From assembly GCF_001540865.1 (NCBI RefSeq), contig NC_033623.1, forward strand, positions 10,495,952-10,559,951: a stretch of 64,000 nucleotides of DNA, given 5' to 3'. Every line of letters starts with the position of its first letter. The first letter of the stretch is position 1. This DNA comes from Ananas comosus. Its lineage: Eukaryota; Streptophyta; Magnoliopsida; Poales; Bromeliaceae. Position numbers and translations under genes: made by a program. Of this stretch, positions 21,161 to 35,229 are shown in pieces. Below the pieces are notes generated by a model. It did not search any database and had not been told where the DNA came from. It worked only from the letters and a program-made list of their open reading frames with translations.

Positions 21161-24100
21161 TTATCTACCAGATGATGGAATTCTCTGTACCGCCCGTGGA
21201 AAGTCAACTCTAAAACGCTTGTTAGGATTTGCTCGAAGTGATCTGGAAAAATACGGTAAAGAATATTTAAGAGCTTCCACATAGTAGCAGTTCGGTAATA
21301 ATAAATAGACAACAATCAATAGTGCAAGATACAAAATATGATGAGAAAATAAAATTTTGTGAATATTATAACAAGAACTACAAAACTCTAGTCTTAGTAA
21401 TAAGTTCAATGGCCAATAGCATCCATCAATTTAATCATGCATGTGGGGGAGTACTTGCCATTGTTACCTAATATTTTTGGATAAACATGTTGCTGTCATA
21501 ATGAAAACTCAAAAAGACTTCAACAGGAAATAATATTGGATGATATTTCTGATATTCTCGACAAACCATTAACCTTGTGAAACTAATCCTATTTAAAGCA
21601 ACTCTATATAGAACGCTGCATAGCAGGTAGGAAAGAAATCCGACAACATATTAGATGAATTTCAGTCTCTTGTTGCGATCAAACAACAAAATTTATCTCA
21701 TCTATTGTATTCTATTTTCTGGACTAGTTGACTATATGATAGAAAACTACAACTCTAAACATGGAATTGCTCATAACTGGTAATTTTCAACATGGCATTA
21801 ATTACTATATTCTCACCTTGGAGAGCCCGAGTTTTTCTGAGTAAATTGACCAAGCATAGACTTCAAAGTTCCAAGGGCCTCATCAGCAGCCTGTGGAATA
21901 TGATCCAAATTTCACTTAAAACAATAATAGCTATATAAAATCCAAATAAAAATCGTTGCATATTTCTTCTTACACAAATGTGTGCAAGCTACAATTAATG
22001 AAGCTTCTTTAGCAGAAAACAGAAGTTAGATTTGTAGAATAAGCTATTTTTAAAAGCAAATGAATGGATGTATGCTTCTTTGCGTATGTACATAAAACCT
22101 AATAATCTACAGTAAAGCAACTTCTATTGGTTCACAGAAAATATAAGGTCTTGCTGTGAAATAGAATGTACCATCAAAATTCCACCCCAAATATCATCCT
22201 TTTGTTGCCATATCGCCCAATATTCAAGAGATGATAATTTAATTTGCAAATTGGGAGTTTGTGAACCCTTTGCAGCTAAATATTGTATACAGCCATGGAA
22301 AAATAAATTTATAAATACAAAGCTAATCAATAGAGGAATATGAATTCCATAAAAGAAGAGGTGTACTACCTGCTGCTTAGCTTCTTCCCAGGTTATTCCA
22401 ACTCCTTTACCTAAGATTTGACCAGCTACCACAACCTGAAAAATCCATTAGTGAAACAAAAGCTTCAGGGATCAAGATCAAGACAACTATGATTTTTTTT
22501 AAAAAAAAAAGGGGGGAAAAAAAATCAAGTTACGTATTCTGCAAGAGTTTAAGAATTGAGTTGAAACTGGTAAAATAACTAGTGTTAACCAAAGACTAAC
22601 AACTTAATTGTAAACCACTTGCTCGTGGTTTTACTAGCTCATTCTATATTTCAAGAATAAATGTTCCGAATGAGTTTCTAACACATACTCATACTTCATG
22701 GGCTTCAAGTAAATCTCACGTTCATATGTTATAAATTATTTCTACATCCTTGTCTACAAATTCCTGATAGCTTCATTTATCAAGCTCTCATTGTTATACT
22801 GATAACTGTTTACAATTCCAAGTGCTTTTCTTCATTATGATTTGTTGGATAGTGACAGGTGATCTATCCCACTAGTGGCAAACAAAGATGGATTTCAATG
22901 GAAAATCAGCCCAATTTCAGAGCTGACTTTTGTTAGCTGATTTGCATATAAAGAATATAGTCCTCAAAATCTTTTCAAAGCAGCCCAATTTACAGGCTGT
23001 ACACTAACATTTAGCGCTTTTCTTTTCCCAATAATTAGTCATAATATTGTTTGAAAGACGTATAAGTAATTTTTTGGAAAGAGGTAGAAAACCACCTGTG
23101 CATAAGCTTCTCCTTTACCAAGTGAACCATCTGAAGGTGATGGCTGAGCTTGAAAGACCAAGTTAAATCCCTCTGCAGTGCACTGAATTCAAGATCCAGC
23201 AGATGTGAGTCAATGTGCGTAGAGGGGGTGGGGGGGGGAAGGGGGATGGTGATATGGCATCTTACTAGTTCCTTGAGGGCGGCAACAGCTGTGATCTTTC
23301 TTGAGCCATCAATTCTTTGATCCATAAATCGAGACTCATCTGAAGTGCTTGCAATTGGCAAAAAATCATCCCTCGTACTTGCTGGAAATCCAAAAGAATT
23401 TGAATTGGAAACAAAACCATTTTCTTTCACGTGAGCTGGCATATTTGGATCAGACGTCGTATTCGACAAATATTTTTCTGTAATCAGAAGAAATGGTCAA
23501 AATTGCGTGCAAAAAATCTTAGACACGAAAAGAATTTTATAGCTTTAGATGTAACTCAAATAGTAAGATATCATGATTTATGTCCATACTACAAAATTCA
23601 TCAAACGCTAGCTGCTATTAAAGGTAGAGTATTTGCAAGAGAAAAAAGCAATGAAACTTTTATCACTTCAGGAAAAAAAAAAAGAAAAAAGCAGCATGCT
23701 AAGATTCATCTAGCCACAAATCATCCTCAAAGAAAAGAAACAAAAATGCAATCCAGCAAAACTTTAGCAAAGATCAAAGTAGTAGTCTTCACAATTCAGC
23801 AACATGGTTACCCAAACAGATCATATGCCATAATGCCACAAGGAGTTCCAGAGAAGTTGCACTACTCCTGGAAATCCAAATTATTTCTCAAATATCTAAC
23901 AAATTATTTTCTACCCAAAAAAGAGTGCCCAGCAGTGAACAAGTCTTAGGCAATACAATAGTAATCAACATTCGATGGACATGAAATACATTATGCGAAA
24001 AGCAAGTCCAGTATAGACCTGAAAATAATAACAACCAAAGCATGAACAGTTCCTGATATACACTCTGCCAGTAACTGAAAAAAATTCATAAAGTATTATG

Positions 24101-27100
24101 ATCTTACTAGCCAAATTGTGGAGAGAGATCTCTGCAGCTTGACGTTGAGCATCTTTCCTTGTTCTACCAACTCCTTCACCTATTTTATCTCCAACAAACC
24201 AAACCTGGAAGAGGAAAGGAAAGGGAAAAAAAACCTCAAACATCCAACAATGGGTTTTAATATATCTAAATGGAGCATTTGGTTTCTTTTGTCTAAGATT
24301 TGACTTGATGAGAGTTATACCACATAACAATCTACATTCTTCCACTTCTTGTCACAAATTATCTGCAGCCAACTATTTACTCCATAACAAATTTGACTCC
24401 AAATTGACTACAACTTCACTTAATTCCTTCTAAATATCAAATACAGAAGTGTCTTTTGAATAGATTTATGACGCCAAATAAATTTGACAAATTAGAATAG
24501 TACATTTTTTTCATTTTCACCATATATTTTTTTCATAAATCTACAGAAGGTTTCTTGGTTATCTTTCCACCCATCTCCAGGGTACATAACCGAGTATGCT
24601 TTTTACTAATTGATGGAAAGAGAATGTGTAAAACTAAGACTTATTCTCTATAATCCTATGATAATTGAATGGTCATTTTGCATTTCCAGATTGTCAAAGA
24701 TTACAAAATGCCCACTGAGGGTGAAAGAAAAATAACAACTTAATGCTAACTAAATTATATTTAAATAAATGTCGTACAATACAACTGTTCACATAGTGAC
24801 ATGTTCTCACAATTTCTACAACAATTTGGCATTTAGAATTACCTCAATACAGAACTGAAGTTCTTTAGTATCAAATAAAGATGTTCGAAATTCCACCTAC
24901 AAGTAAACAAATGCAGCAAGAAACGTTAATAATAAGGAAGTACAAGAATCTTTGCTGTGCTAAATCTTTAGAATTACCTTAGAACCACATCTTGTCGCAA
25001 TATCTTGTAGAACTCCGACTGGAGTTTCCATGTTCGGAGCAAAGGCCCGTCCTGATTCAGCACGAACACCCCTCTGGCTCGAGGGAATCTGCCCTGTAAG
25101 CATCCCCTCACCTTCAGTGTGCAAGCCCAGTTAAAGAAGCACAAAAACCAATCCATTCTAGAATAGCAATAGTACCGACTGTCATAATTAAACTATGAAA
25201 TTAAAGGACTTTCCTCTAAGCATGTAATCGATAAATTCTGTTAGATCACTGTGATACACCCTGACTAGGAAAGTCATTCGAAATATACTTATAGTAAAGG
25301 TTTTTAAATGGGTATGCATGTAAAATAACTCTAACAGGATGAGATTTTAAATAGAAAGAATTGTCAAGATACTGAACTTCCAATGAAAAGAAAAGGAAAG
25401 AATACGCAACATCATTTCACAATAAAGTATCAACCTTCTACGACAGATCACAAGTATCCAACTCAAAAAATAAACATACCAGGGAACGAACTGTAGTTTG
25501 ACGCTGCATGAGTTGAATGAAACCGATCATCTCCATGATTTAACTGAATCAAACAGTAGCTAGTCATTCAACAGTACAGAAGTCTAGCCATTAAGCTAAT
25601 AGCATACATCGAAATCATCATTTACCTGCACCGGAAACCTCTGGCTCGGATTAATGATTCTATTGAAAGAATTTGGATTTGGATTTGGATTCTCCCCGCT
25701 ATGAAAATAGGATGGACTTAGCGGTCGTTTTTTATCAAACCTTGCAGTCTCAGTTTCTGAAGGAAATTCTTTAGGAGGCCTATTCAAGCTTCTAGGATTC
25801 ATTTCTTCCTCCAACGGAAACCAATTTCCCCTTGTCTGCACAGGAGGAGGAACTGAGACATGAGAAGGGGGCCCCACTGGAAAAGGAGGAGGAGGTGGTG
25901 GATCTCTTGTGTCTTGACCATGTTGCAAAATGAGAAGCCTTCTCCTTGTATCTGGGTCCACTTCTGATTCAGCAACCTCACCCTCTTCTCTCGCTGGAAC
26001 TTAATTTTAATCAATATTAGCATAATATTTAATGTATAAGATAACATAGGAAAATTCGAAAATAAAAGGGGTAATTGTAAACCCAAACTCCGTACATTGA
26101 CCTTAATTTCAATTTCATCCCCACAGTTTCAATTGTTCTGCACAACAATTACTTTACTTTGAAGATGAAACTGAATAGTGGTCAGAGACCAAACTTCAAG
26201 GACCAAATTCAAACTCCAAGTATGAAACTGAAATCAGGATCAAACTTTACGGACCAAAATGTTACAAGCGAAAATCTAAGAACAAAATTGAAATTTGAGT
26301 AAACTTCAAGGAATAGATATGTAATTAACCCTAAAAAAATAAATGTGAATCAAACAAACCTTGCAAGGCAGGTTCCGGAAGTCCAGGTTGAGCTACCGGC
26401 CTGCTACTAAACGGAACAGGCTGAGGGCACAAATTATTATTAGCCAAAGGCATCATTCCTTTGGGAGCTCCCAAAGAAACTGCACCTGAAGATGGCATGA
26501 TGTGCTGAATAGAAGGAATAGGATTTGGTTCGAAGTTATTGGGTATTAGATTAGCAGCCGGGGCACCAAAATTTGCTTCCTGCAAATGGTCGTGAGGATG
26601 TATAAGAAAGTTACAAAGTATATAATTGAGGATTTTTGAACTACACATTATTTCAACAGTTCCTGTTCTTTTCAAGCATATCCAATGGAAAGACTAGGCA
26701 GACATTTCCATATATACCCTGCAAATTATTATATTTGCATATACAAATGTAACCCTCCAGGAACTGAATTTCAATATGCCCTTTGAAAACCGATTTCTTG
26801 AATTTTGACAGGATATTTAGCAAAAAGGCCCATTTTGGTAAATGGGGGGAGGGGGGGTGGAGGGATGGGAGGGAGCCAGCAAAACTACTGACCTTCAATC
26901 TCCTCTCAACCTCAGCATCTGCCATACCGTCTAAAGAGAGAGGGTCTTTATTGTCATTTATTGCCGAATTATCATCCTGCTGCAGGAATAAATGGTCAAA
27001 TTGTTTTTCAAGAGTAGGAAATTTAAACATTAATCCCAATAAAAGTTTACCTCTGAAATTAAATAATTGCCTACATCTGGAGCAGATGGAAGATCAATTA

Positions 27101-30100
27101 TTTCATCCTCATAGAGAACTTCACAAATCCGTGGCAATAGGCCTTCATCAAATTCTCTGTTAGTGAAAGCCAAAAATTGTCAACAATGTCAACATCTTTC
27201 TAGAAATATAGATGACAGACCATTGGATGCTAAAATCATGTTAATAGCAAATCATGTACTTACTTGAAAAAACCACCTCTAACATTGCATGCGACATTTC
27301 TGGCAACACAGAGCACTGGAATGTGACTATTTACCTAAGTGATTTGGAGTATAAAATCTTAGATACTGTCAGAACAATAATCTTAGTAACTGTCAGAATA
27401 ACTTATATAGTACAAAATTTTTGTAGATAAACAGGTTCATGGGAAATATAGACAATAGGTTTTTCTTATAAATAGATAAATAGTAGGGTTTCTGTATATA
27501 TTCCCTAGAAAATATGTGAAATTCCATAAAACCTCCAGCAAAGTTGGTACTTGTGATGCATCCCCCAAAATCTTGCCTTCTTGTCATATGTCAATATCGT
27601 AATTAAGTATGCAAAAACAGTTTATGTATATACAACTAGCAAGGGGATGAAAGCGAATACATATGATTTTCCGGGGTGCACAAATACTAACTTTTAGAGA
27701 AGCACACAAATACCAACTTTATATTTACAATTTATCATCTAAAGCATTTACCTCTGCTTGAGGAGCATAATACGGGGCAAATGCTGGGACAACGTGAACC
27801 CGCGGTTGGTCTTTCTCATCCCAAACTTTAAGACGATCATCAATCACTAGAGCCATTCGGGGATGGCAGATTCTATCTTGAAAGACATTACGAAGTGACT
27901 TTCTTAAGCCTGCAGGCAGCAATTTTAATGTTAAATAAATGAAAGAAATGAGATGGGGCAACAACAAAGACCAATTAAAAAAACCATTCTAAGTGTGCCG
28001 TACCTGCTTTGACGCATACTATCCTATCAAGAAGTTGTGCAGAATCAATCAAGTTTGAATCAGGATCAAGAAGCCTCCACATTTCCAAAGCATAATCTCT
28101 CTCTGCCATTGTGCAAACATAGACCTCGAAGCGCTTGCGGCCTTTTGCAGTCAAATAGCTTCGTAGATCTTCCCATGCAGGCCTAAGCCGTACGAGAACG
28201 CTAGTGTCCCGTATCTACAAGGAGAATAAGACTCATCACTCCATTGGCTTGCAAAATCACATTTGTCAAAAATAGAGGAAGGAAATAATTTCCAAGAAAT
28301 GTCCAATTTGTCATTAATTAGCAATGCAGAGCATCCAATTCGTTTTGGAAGCATTTGATGGAGCTCTTCCAATAATTCAAGCAGATAATAATTAAAGGCA
28401 TGATTGGCCTGGCTTGAGCTTCTGCAGAGGTGCTATGCTATTTAAGAAAAGTTGTTCACAGAAGTGCTTCATTAAAATCTCAACAGCTTCTTGCTATATA
28501 GGGGAAGAAGATTCAAAATAGAGGTTCTCGTTTGGGGCACACAAGTTTCTTTTAGCTTCCTGCTGTAACAAAAGCTCCAAGATTTTTTTATTAGCTATAC
28601 TTCTGGTATCTGAAAGCTTCTCTCTTCAAGAATATTTAGAAGTTTTTCCAGAAGCAAAGTTAAACAAGCAATTATGTCCGTGTGTATAGTGAATATCATA
28701 CAAGATAGAACTTAGAAGCGCAACATGTGAGCACAGAGTCTAAGTCCAATTGCAGGGAAGATATTCAGGAATAAAAATTAAAAACAAGATTTTGCAATAT
28801 TATGAAGAATATTAAGAAAAAGACAAAAGTACATACCGATGGATTTACTCGAGTCAAAATGATGTTCTTCTCTTGTAGCCTTATAATAGGCCGGGTGATC
28901 AATTGATGGCTATCAGATAAGGGTGGAACGACCTCAGACTGTACCTTAAACACCCTCCCATTATCAACAACTTCATCATTCTCAGCATACTGCTTTAAGA
29001 TTGATTTGTCCTCTTGGTACCGCTTGATCTCAGACGCCATGCCAGTAATACGTTGTGGATCTGTCTCATTACTTACTTTGCGCTGAAGAGCTTCGATTCT
29101 GTCTTCGAACGAACGCATTGTATTAGCAACTATAAGGGTTTCGTCAAGATCGAAAACAATTCCGAGGCACCTAAGATTCAACATGGTGAGGCAAGAACTG
29201 TACATTCCTCGTGGTATGCTAAAAGCCCAGAAACATGAGTAGTTCATAATGCTTTTTCTAGGAGTCATGGCTACAAAGTGCAATTCTTCCTCTCCTAATA
29301 GCATAACTGCGGTCTGAAAGCATGAGGAAAAACAAAGTGAGGCAAATGCTAGAGTGGAAAGAGAAGTAACCAAGAGAAGAGACACCATTAATGAAGATTG
29401 TTCAAGCCTAACACTAACAAAAGCATTATGACACATGAACCTAATGAAAAGGCATTATAGCAAAAAGCAAACAACGCATGCTGCACTAAGTTGAAGAAAG
29501 AAAAAAAAAATGAAATATACATGAGTACAGCTAGGGTGACCAAATTAAAAATGTCAGCATAACAGCAAAATGAAGAACTTTGGATCAACTATGGACAAAT
29601 TTTCAACACTTGTAAGACATATTAACATATATTTTACATTCAAAAAAGCAACAAGATATAGAAACGCCTTCTTCAGTTGAGACTGCTGATAAAATATATT
29701 AAAAAACAAAACACTTTATTTTTTTCTGCAACATGAACAATGTAGTTAAACATCTTCAAGAATTCATAAATACAGATAAGATTCATCAGTAAACCTCATC
29801 AATTACAAACATTCCTTCGTAACAACAAGGCTTTATAACTAAGTGTGTCAATTTGTCAAATAAGAAGCAAGAGCATAGTAGGATATATTATTATGTTAAT
29901 ATTTTACCAGTATAATGAATCAAATGATAAGATAAAACATGTCACAACAAAAATTCTAATGTGATGTACCACTAAATATCATTGCAAAGTGAAGTGACAT
30001 TCGCGTGACCTAAAGTGTTTCATTATCTTTATTAATTCTTAAAACGTCGAGGTTAAGGACTATATCCAACTTCCTTCCATGAGATCAGGTCTTCTAGATA

Positions 30101-31746
30101 TACACAGCACTTCATCAAGCCTTGTGCAAACCATTCAATCCTTACGAGTTGCAATGATAACCTAGACCAAACTAGTAATAAGAAAATAGAACTCATTAAT
30201 GTAGCTCCTACATAACAAGGAAAAGTCGGCATAAATCTTGAGCCGTTGAATACTTAAACCACATCATCATAAGCAAGGATTTAAGTGCCGTGACACGAGG
30301 TCTTGCCGGAAACTTGCCGGCACGGCACGGCACGGCACGGCACAGCACGGTATGGCACTGGCCGTGCCGATGCGTGCCGGTCACAAAAAATATGTGTGCC
30401 GACACATAATGGCATGAATTATTTTCTTCAGCAACAAAATATTCTAACTATTTATTATGTATCCTTATCAAATCTTTTGAACTTTATTAAGAAAATTACT
30501 TACTAGTTTAAAGAATAAAGTGTTTTAAGCTGTGCCATCGGCACGGCGGCTGTATCGTACCGATATCTTGCTAGCATAATACGGGACGGTAGATATGGCC
30601 CGTGCCGATGAGCACTTAAATCCTTAATTCATAAGCACAAAAAATGCCCATGTTACGGAAATAATAATTCTAGACAAAAACACAAACCATAGTTATTTTC
30701 TTCTTACAGGAAGTATTTAGAGAAATTATTAGCCCCAAAACCACAAAAAAGATAGTTAAAGAACAACAAAATCAAATTTGTATGCATAAAGCCCATCATT
30801 TTCGAGGAGCCATCTTTGCAAAGTATATTAACATGGTTTTGGTAAGAATTTTATGGACATGCAGAAAGCATGCTATATAAGCACAAAACACATTCAGGCA
30901 GAAAAAAAGATGGATGTCGCATTTAGCTCACGGCCACTCATAATCTTCATGTAAGCAATAAATACATAGGTAAAGAGAAAGCATGGCAGAGCTAATTACT
31001 CCAAAAGCATTAATTTTTCATATCAAGCTCAAATTCGCCAAGAAAATTAGCATCTGTTTGGTCATATGAAGTATCAGTAAAGGTAGTGCTTTTAATTCAG
31101 CTGCACATTTCGATGATCAGCAATCACTATTAAACCCCACTATGGTGATCATATTTTCAACATGCTTACTAGGATCTTGAAATGAATAGCATATTCTCCA
31201 TTTGTTACAATTTAAAAGAACAGCTTAATTAAATTAAGATAATGTCAATAGAAGTGCTTTTGGGTCCAGCAATGCCAAAAGATTACCAAAGTCATGTAAA
31301 GTGAATTTCAGCAGAATATGTCCAAATAGAAAAGTACTGAGTTCCAGGTAACAGTTAAAACAAAATTGTGATAATTTTTAGCTAAGTTATTCCACTGGTG
31401 TTGTTAGGGTTTTAACCGTTCATGATCCTCCACCTGCTGTCATTAAAAGCGCTTTTTGTGTTTTGTTCCTTTGTTTGGGGAATTATACCTTATTCTCTCT
31501 CAGACAAGCTGTGTGCAATTGAAACAACGGCGAATCATCCGATGGCGACGGCTTTGACTCCATTTTGAACCGTAGGTTGCCGGAGGCAATGGTGTAGAGA
31601 ACGGCCAGTGGCGGGCACCGCTCACTGGGCAGGGAGAAGTGAGAGATCCGGATTTCTTTAATCCATGAGACCGAATTCGAGTTCTGGGGGTAGATTTCGA
31701 CTTCCCCGATTAGGGAATTCCCATGATAAACAACCGATTTCATCAT
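21161..31746 (-). CDS. CPL1: RNA polymerase II CTD phosphatase-like protein, CPL1/FIERY2 type
   Basis: Eighteen coding exons, 5' to 3': 31746-31489, 29313-28837, 28214-28004, 27909-27752, 27334-27264, 27156-27051, 26979-26893, 26579-26360, 25999-25626, 25543-25480, 25111-24978, 24896-24843, 24204-24108, 23477-23266, 23182-23096, 22435-22370, 21890-21817, 21242-21161. All phases close, giving 943 aa; Arabidopsis CPL1 is 967 aa. The FCP1-type catalytic motif FDLDETL has nucleophile Asp141 and Asp143, and VIDDR follows at about 337-341. A Pro-rich linker precedes two dsRNA-binding domains (about 704-770 and 836-907), each with a GEGVG or GKGVG loop. There is no BRCT domain, as in CPL1/CPL2. In the family it dephosphorylates CTD Ser5 and the microRNA cofactor HYL1 in the nucleus. 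CPL2 orthology is the alternative. Two ATGs in tandem (31746, 31743) offer equivalent starts. Confidence 0.95.
29314..31488. other. Large intron 1 of the CPL1-like gene
   Basis: A 2.2-kb AT-rich intron (minus-strand donor at 31488, acceptor at 29314). It contains a complete hAT-type element at 30275-30628. Nothing else recognisable. Confidence 0.8.
30275..30628. mobile_element. hAT-type non-autonomous element, AAGGATTTAAGTG family copy 1
   Basis: Begins AAGGATTTAAGTGCCG and ends with its inverted partner CACTTAAATCCTT. A perfect 8-bp duplication, TCATAAGC, lies at 30267-30274 and 30629-30636. The left arm contains a run of CACGG pentamers at about 30320-30350. It sits in intron 1 of the CPL1-like gene. 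Copy 2 is at 43571-43903. Confidence 0.8.
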
Positions 31747-32400
31747 TTTAGGGCAGATTTAGAAGAAATTTGGGGATTTAAACCAAAACCCCCCCTTCAA
31801 AAATCCAACAGATCTAGAGCTGATTATTCAATAATCTTTGAAAAAAGATATATAGATCTTTCATAAATCCACCAACAAAAGGTCCTTTCCCACTTCCAAT
31901 CTCAATCAAAAACCCCTCTTTTTTAAATCAAAAGGGGGGCGGAGATCTCCGTCCGGGTTCTTCATCGGAGGTTCAAATCGAACAGATCTAGGGTTTTAAA
32001 CAGGAAAGATCCGGATCCGTTCCTCAACCACCAAAAACAAAGAAAAAAAAAAAAAGGTTCTCGATCAAGATTGCGGGGGAAGGGCGTTTCGATTCCGATC
32101 GGGGCGATCGCCTGCTTCGGAATCGATCGTAAACGCGAGGCCTCTCGACGAAGAGGGTTAGGGTTTATAAAGGGCGCTCGCCGTTACGACAATTTCGGTT
32201 TTATTTTTGGGCGAATTTGTGAGGGTTTCTTTTTTCTCTTAGGGGCGGCGATCCAATCGGAGACCTCGACTAGGAGAAGGAGAAGTTTTTTTTTCTTAGA
32301 AAACCCTAGGGCGTTGATCGAATGGTGATGATGATTACGGTAGTGGGTGGGAGATACGAGAAAAAAAAGAAAAAAAAAAGAATAAGTTTTGTTAAACAAT
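31747..32400 (-). promoter_or_regulatory. Leader and core promoter region of the CPL1-like gene
   Basis: GC content rises over this stretch next to the start codon, and minus-strand pyrimidine tracts are frequent, as expected for a plant leader. A 5' untranslated intron is possible but cannot be decided here. The short plus-strand frames within it are not supported as genes. Confidence 0.45.
32164..32171 (-). promoter_or_regulatory. Possible TATA box of the CPL1-like gene
   Basis: TTTATAAA, a palindrome, about 420 bases upstream of the minus-strand ATG. It would place transcription start near 32135. Weak evidence on its own. Confidence 0.3.
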
Positions 32401-35073
32401 TCGGTCCAACTTGTGGTCTAAAACGGGAATAATAAATGGTCGGAGGGTGTGGACGGAAATATATCTTTATTATATTATTAAATATTAAATTAATATTAAA
32501 GGCGAAGGCGCTGTGTGGTTGCTTGTGAGCTATGATAACTATCTTGTAAAGAAATACATTGGAGATTATTTAAAACCCGGGGATGTACAAATTTACTACG
32601 ACTGGCACGTGGCATATTCTGATTGGTTTTCTTCGCCTGATTTTGAATTTCTCCCAATTAATACAACCAATAACTGTGCGACACGTGGAGGTATTAACAG
32701 AGAGTTTTGCGGAGAATTTTACGGAGAATTTGGCAATTATAATAGTGGGTAGGGACCAGGGACCGGTGAATAGTATGTAAAAATTAGAGATTTCAGTGGC
32801 TGGACTTGGTGTATCAAATCATCCAAGAACCACACTCTTAAATTCAATTATAAAGACTTTTTTAAACATAGCGCATGTGGATTAAAAAATTTTTTAAAAA
32901 AAATCACCTCTAAAAATCATTTGTTGGTAAATGCTACTTCACCTAAGAATGAATTCGTGAAGCTTATCTTCAACAAATATGAAATTTGAAAATATGATTT
33001 ATGAAAGCAATTTGATAACACTAGAGGTATGTTTTGACACTTAATTTTAACACCGAAATATGGATAAACTCAAACTAACACATTAGATAATATCAAAGGG
33101 ACTTTTGGCTGAAGATTCTAAAAAAGTGTAGATAATTATATTGAAAACCATTATGCACAAACGCTTTAATAAAATATACATATTTGAAATTTTGGGAGAA
33201 CACCAAAATTGAAATTCGAATAATAATCGCGGAAGGATCAAACAAGGGGTGAGATATTAAGGAGTGAATTTGGAACAATTAGTAACCATCTGGAAATTCG
33301 AAGATTACTCGATTTACGACTACATCCAATTGGACATTAAAAACTATAAAAAAGTAGAATGACAATTGACATCTCAGACTCAATACTCAAATTTTACTTT
33401 TATTTTATCTGCACTAGGAGTAAAAGTAAATTAAGTCTAGAAGTATCTATAACCTAGAATTTTTTTGATTCTCCAAATAATTCAGTCCTGAATTGCATGC
33501 TTATAACCACTCCAATCATCGCTGGAGCAACCCCGTTCTTCAGCAAGAAAAAGTATCTCCACTCTATGTGACTTTCTCCCCATGCAACATTTATTCGATG
33601 CTTGTTTCTGCGAGCAAAATACCTCATCTCAAAAGTCAGTTTTCCTGAAATGGTTAATATTGCTCGATCTTAACTCGAATCCGTAGCTAAGAAATGCTGC
33701 CCATCTACAATATGGCCATAACCCGAAATTATTCAAATCCTTACCGAAACCTAGAGGATCAAGTATGTGAAGAGGATCCTATAGGACAGTTCGCTCTTCG
33801 ATCTATGCTGGAAATATAGTTAGCTCGCTTTCTGAGTTACAAAGAAAGTTCAACATATACCGGTGTGACTTCCACCACCAAAGGGTATGATTTTCAAATT
33901 TTGTAATGTACTTGATCACATCTAATAGATTTTATAATTGGTAAAAATTTTGTATTTTAAGACCCAACAATCTTGTTTTAGGGAGTGTTATAAATTTCTT
34001 GCAATAATTTTACAAAGTTAGGTTCGTAGTCATGGCCTAGGAGAAATTATTGATTTGTCATTTTTGGATAGACAAATACATTATTAACTTAATAGCTAAG
34101 AAATTTTTAGAAAAATAAATATTGAAGACAACACAATTGGACCAGGTCTATCAAAGTTGTCTATGGACCAAGCTATTCAAATTCTATATATATATATATC
34201 AGTAGAAAATCTCTTACGTATTTGATTAGTGCTATAGGTCTATCATTATATTGTCTTTATATCTGAGATTGTCGACATATTTACTTATAGATACAATATT
34301 GTGCAGAACTAAAGTATTTCTCCTTATGTTTTAGAAAACAAAGATTGTGTGCGATTGGCCTGGTCCATGGGTGAAGTGGTAGAACTGGTTTAAACATTAT
34401 AAAGTATGTAGAGAATCTTGGGTAGATGGCAAAGAAAAATGAAAGAGAAAGATGACTTGTCACTTGTTAGGGTTCTATGGTGAGCATGTTTGATTTTGTA
34501 TTTGTTTCTGGGCTAAATTACAAAAACTTTCTCTGTCTTTTATCTCATGTCTTAATTACTCCTTAACATTAAAATTTGCATTAATTGTCACCCAACATTT
34601 TAGCTCGAACTTTAATAAATCCAAAATGTGAGGTAATCATTGAATTTGGCTATAATATTATGTAGAAACAAGATTGTCACTAGTGTTAGTTAACTCATTT
34701 GTCTCTGTTAACCCATTTTTCATAAATTTTCGCAAATATATCAATAACTATTTCAGATTTTTAGGACCATTTAACACAGTGACTACGTGTACAAGGTAAA
34801 AACTAAAGCAAATTTAGATGCAGAAGGCCAATTATAATTCTAGTTTTTGTAATTTAGTCTTATTTTTGCATCCAAATAATAATAATTAAATTATTACAAA
34901 AAGTTAAAAAATTTTTGTCTGGCATAAAATAAAATAAAATTTTACTCGAAAGTAAGAGCTTTAATTTAGTACTTCTAATTTTACTGCAAATAAGAATTAT
35001 TTTTAATTTAGTGCTTCTACTAATTACAACTCTTTAAACCTCTTGCCTATTCACAGAACAAACCAAATAAATT
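32401..35073. other. Gene-free AT-rich DNA
   Basis: No gene or delimited element found. A short (TA)n lies near 34182-34200. The 68-80 residue frames here match no family I know and lack supporting codon structure. Confidence 0.6.
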
Positions 35074-35229
35074 ACCGACCGTCCCTAGAGCAAGTGGCAA
35101 AGGGTTTGATGGTTGGTACCCGAAACCCAAGTTCGAATTCTAGTTGATTCACATTTCTAGCTAAGTTTATTTTTAAATAAAATAAACGAAGCGGGTAGCG
35201 TGCTACTTATTTCTCAAAAAAAAAAAAAA
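35074..35229 (+). mobile_element. tRNA-derived SINE, copy 1
   Basis: An RNA polymerase III-like A box region (TAGAGCAAGTGG) is followed by a B box GTTCGAATTC at 35131-35140. The body ends GTAGCGTGCTAC and a poly(A) tail. Near-identical 13-base flanks, AACCAAATAAATT (35061-35073) and AACCAAACAAATT (35230-35242), form the target duplication. The same sequence recurs at 57097-57278. Confidence 0.85.

Noticed and set aside
23431..23949. 172-residue plus-strand frame
   Set aside because: It overlaps exon 14 of the minus-strand CPL1-like gene and its AT-rich intron. Lys-rich composition fits intron sequence read in antisense.
32513..32780. Two overlapping small plus-strand frames
   Set aside because: No recognisable motif, and each is uninterrupted only over about 200 bases, within chance expectation.
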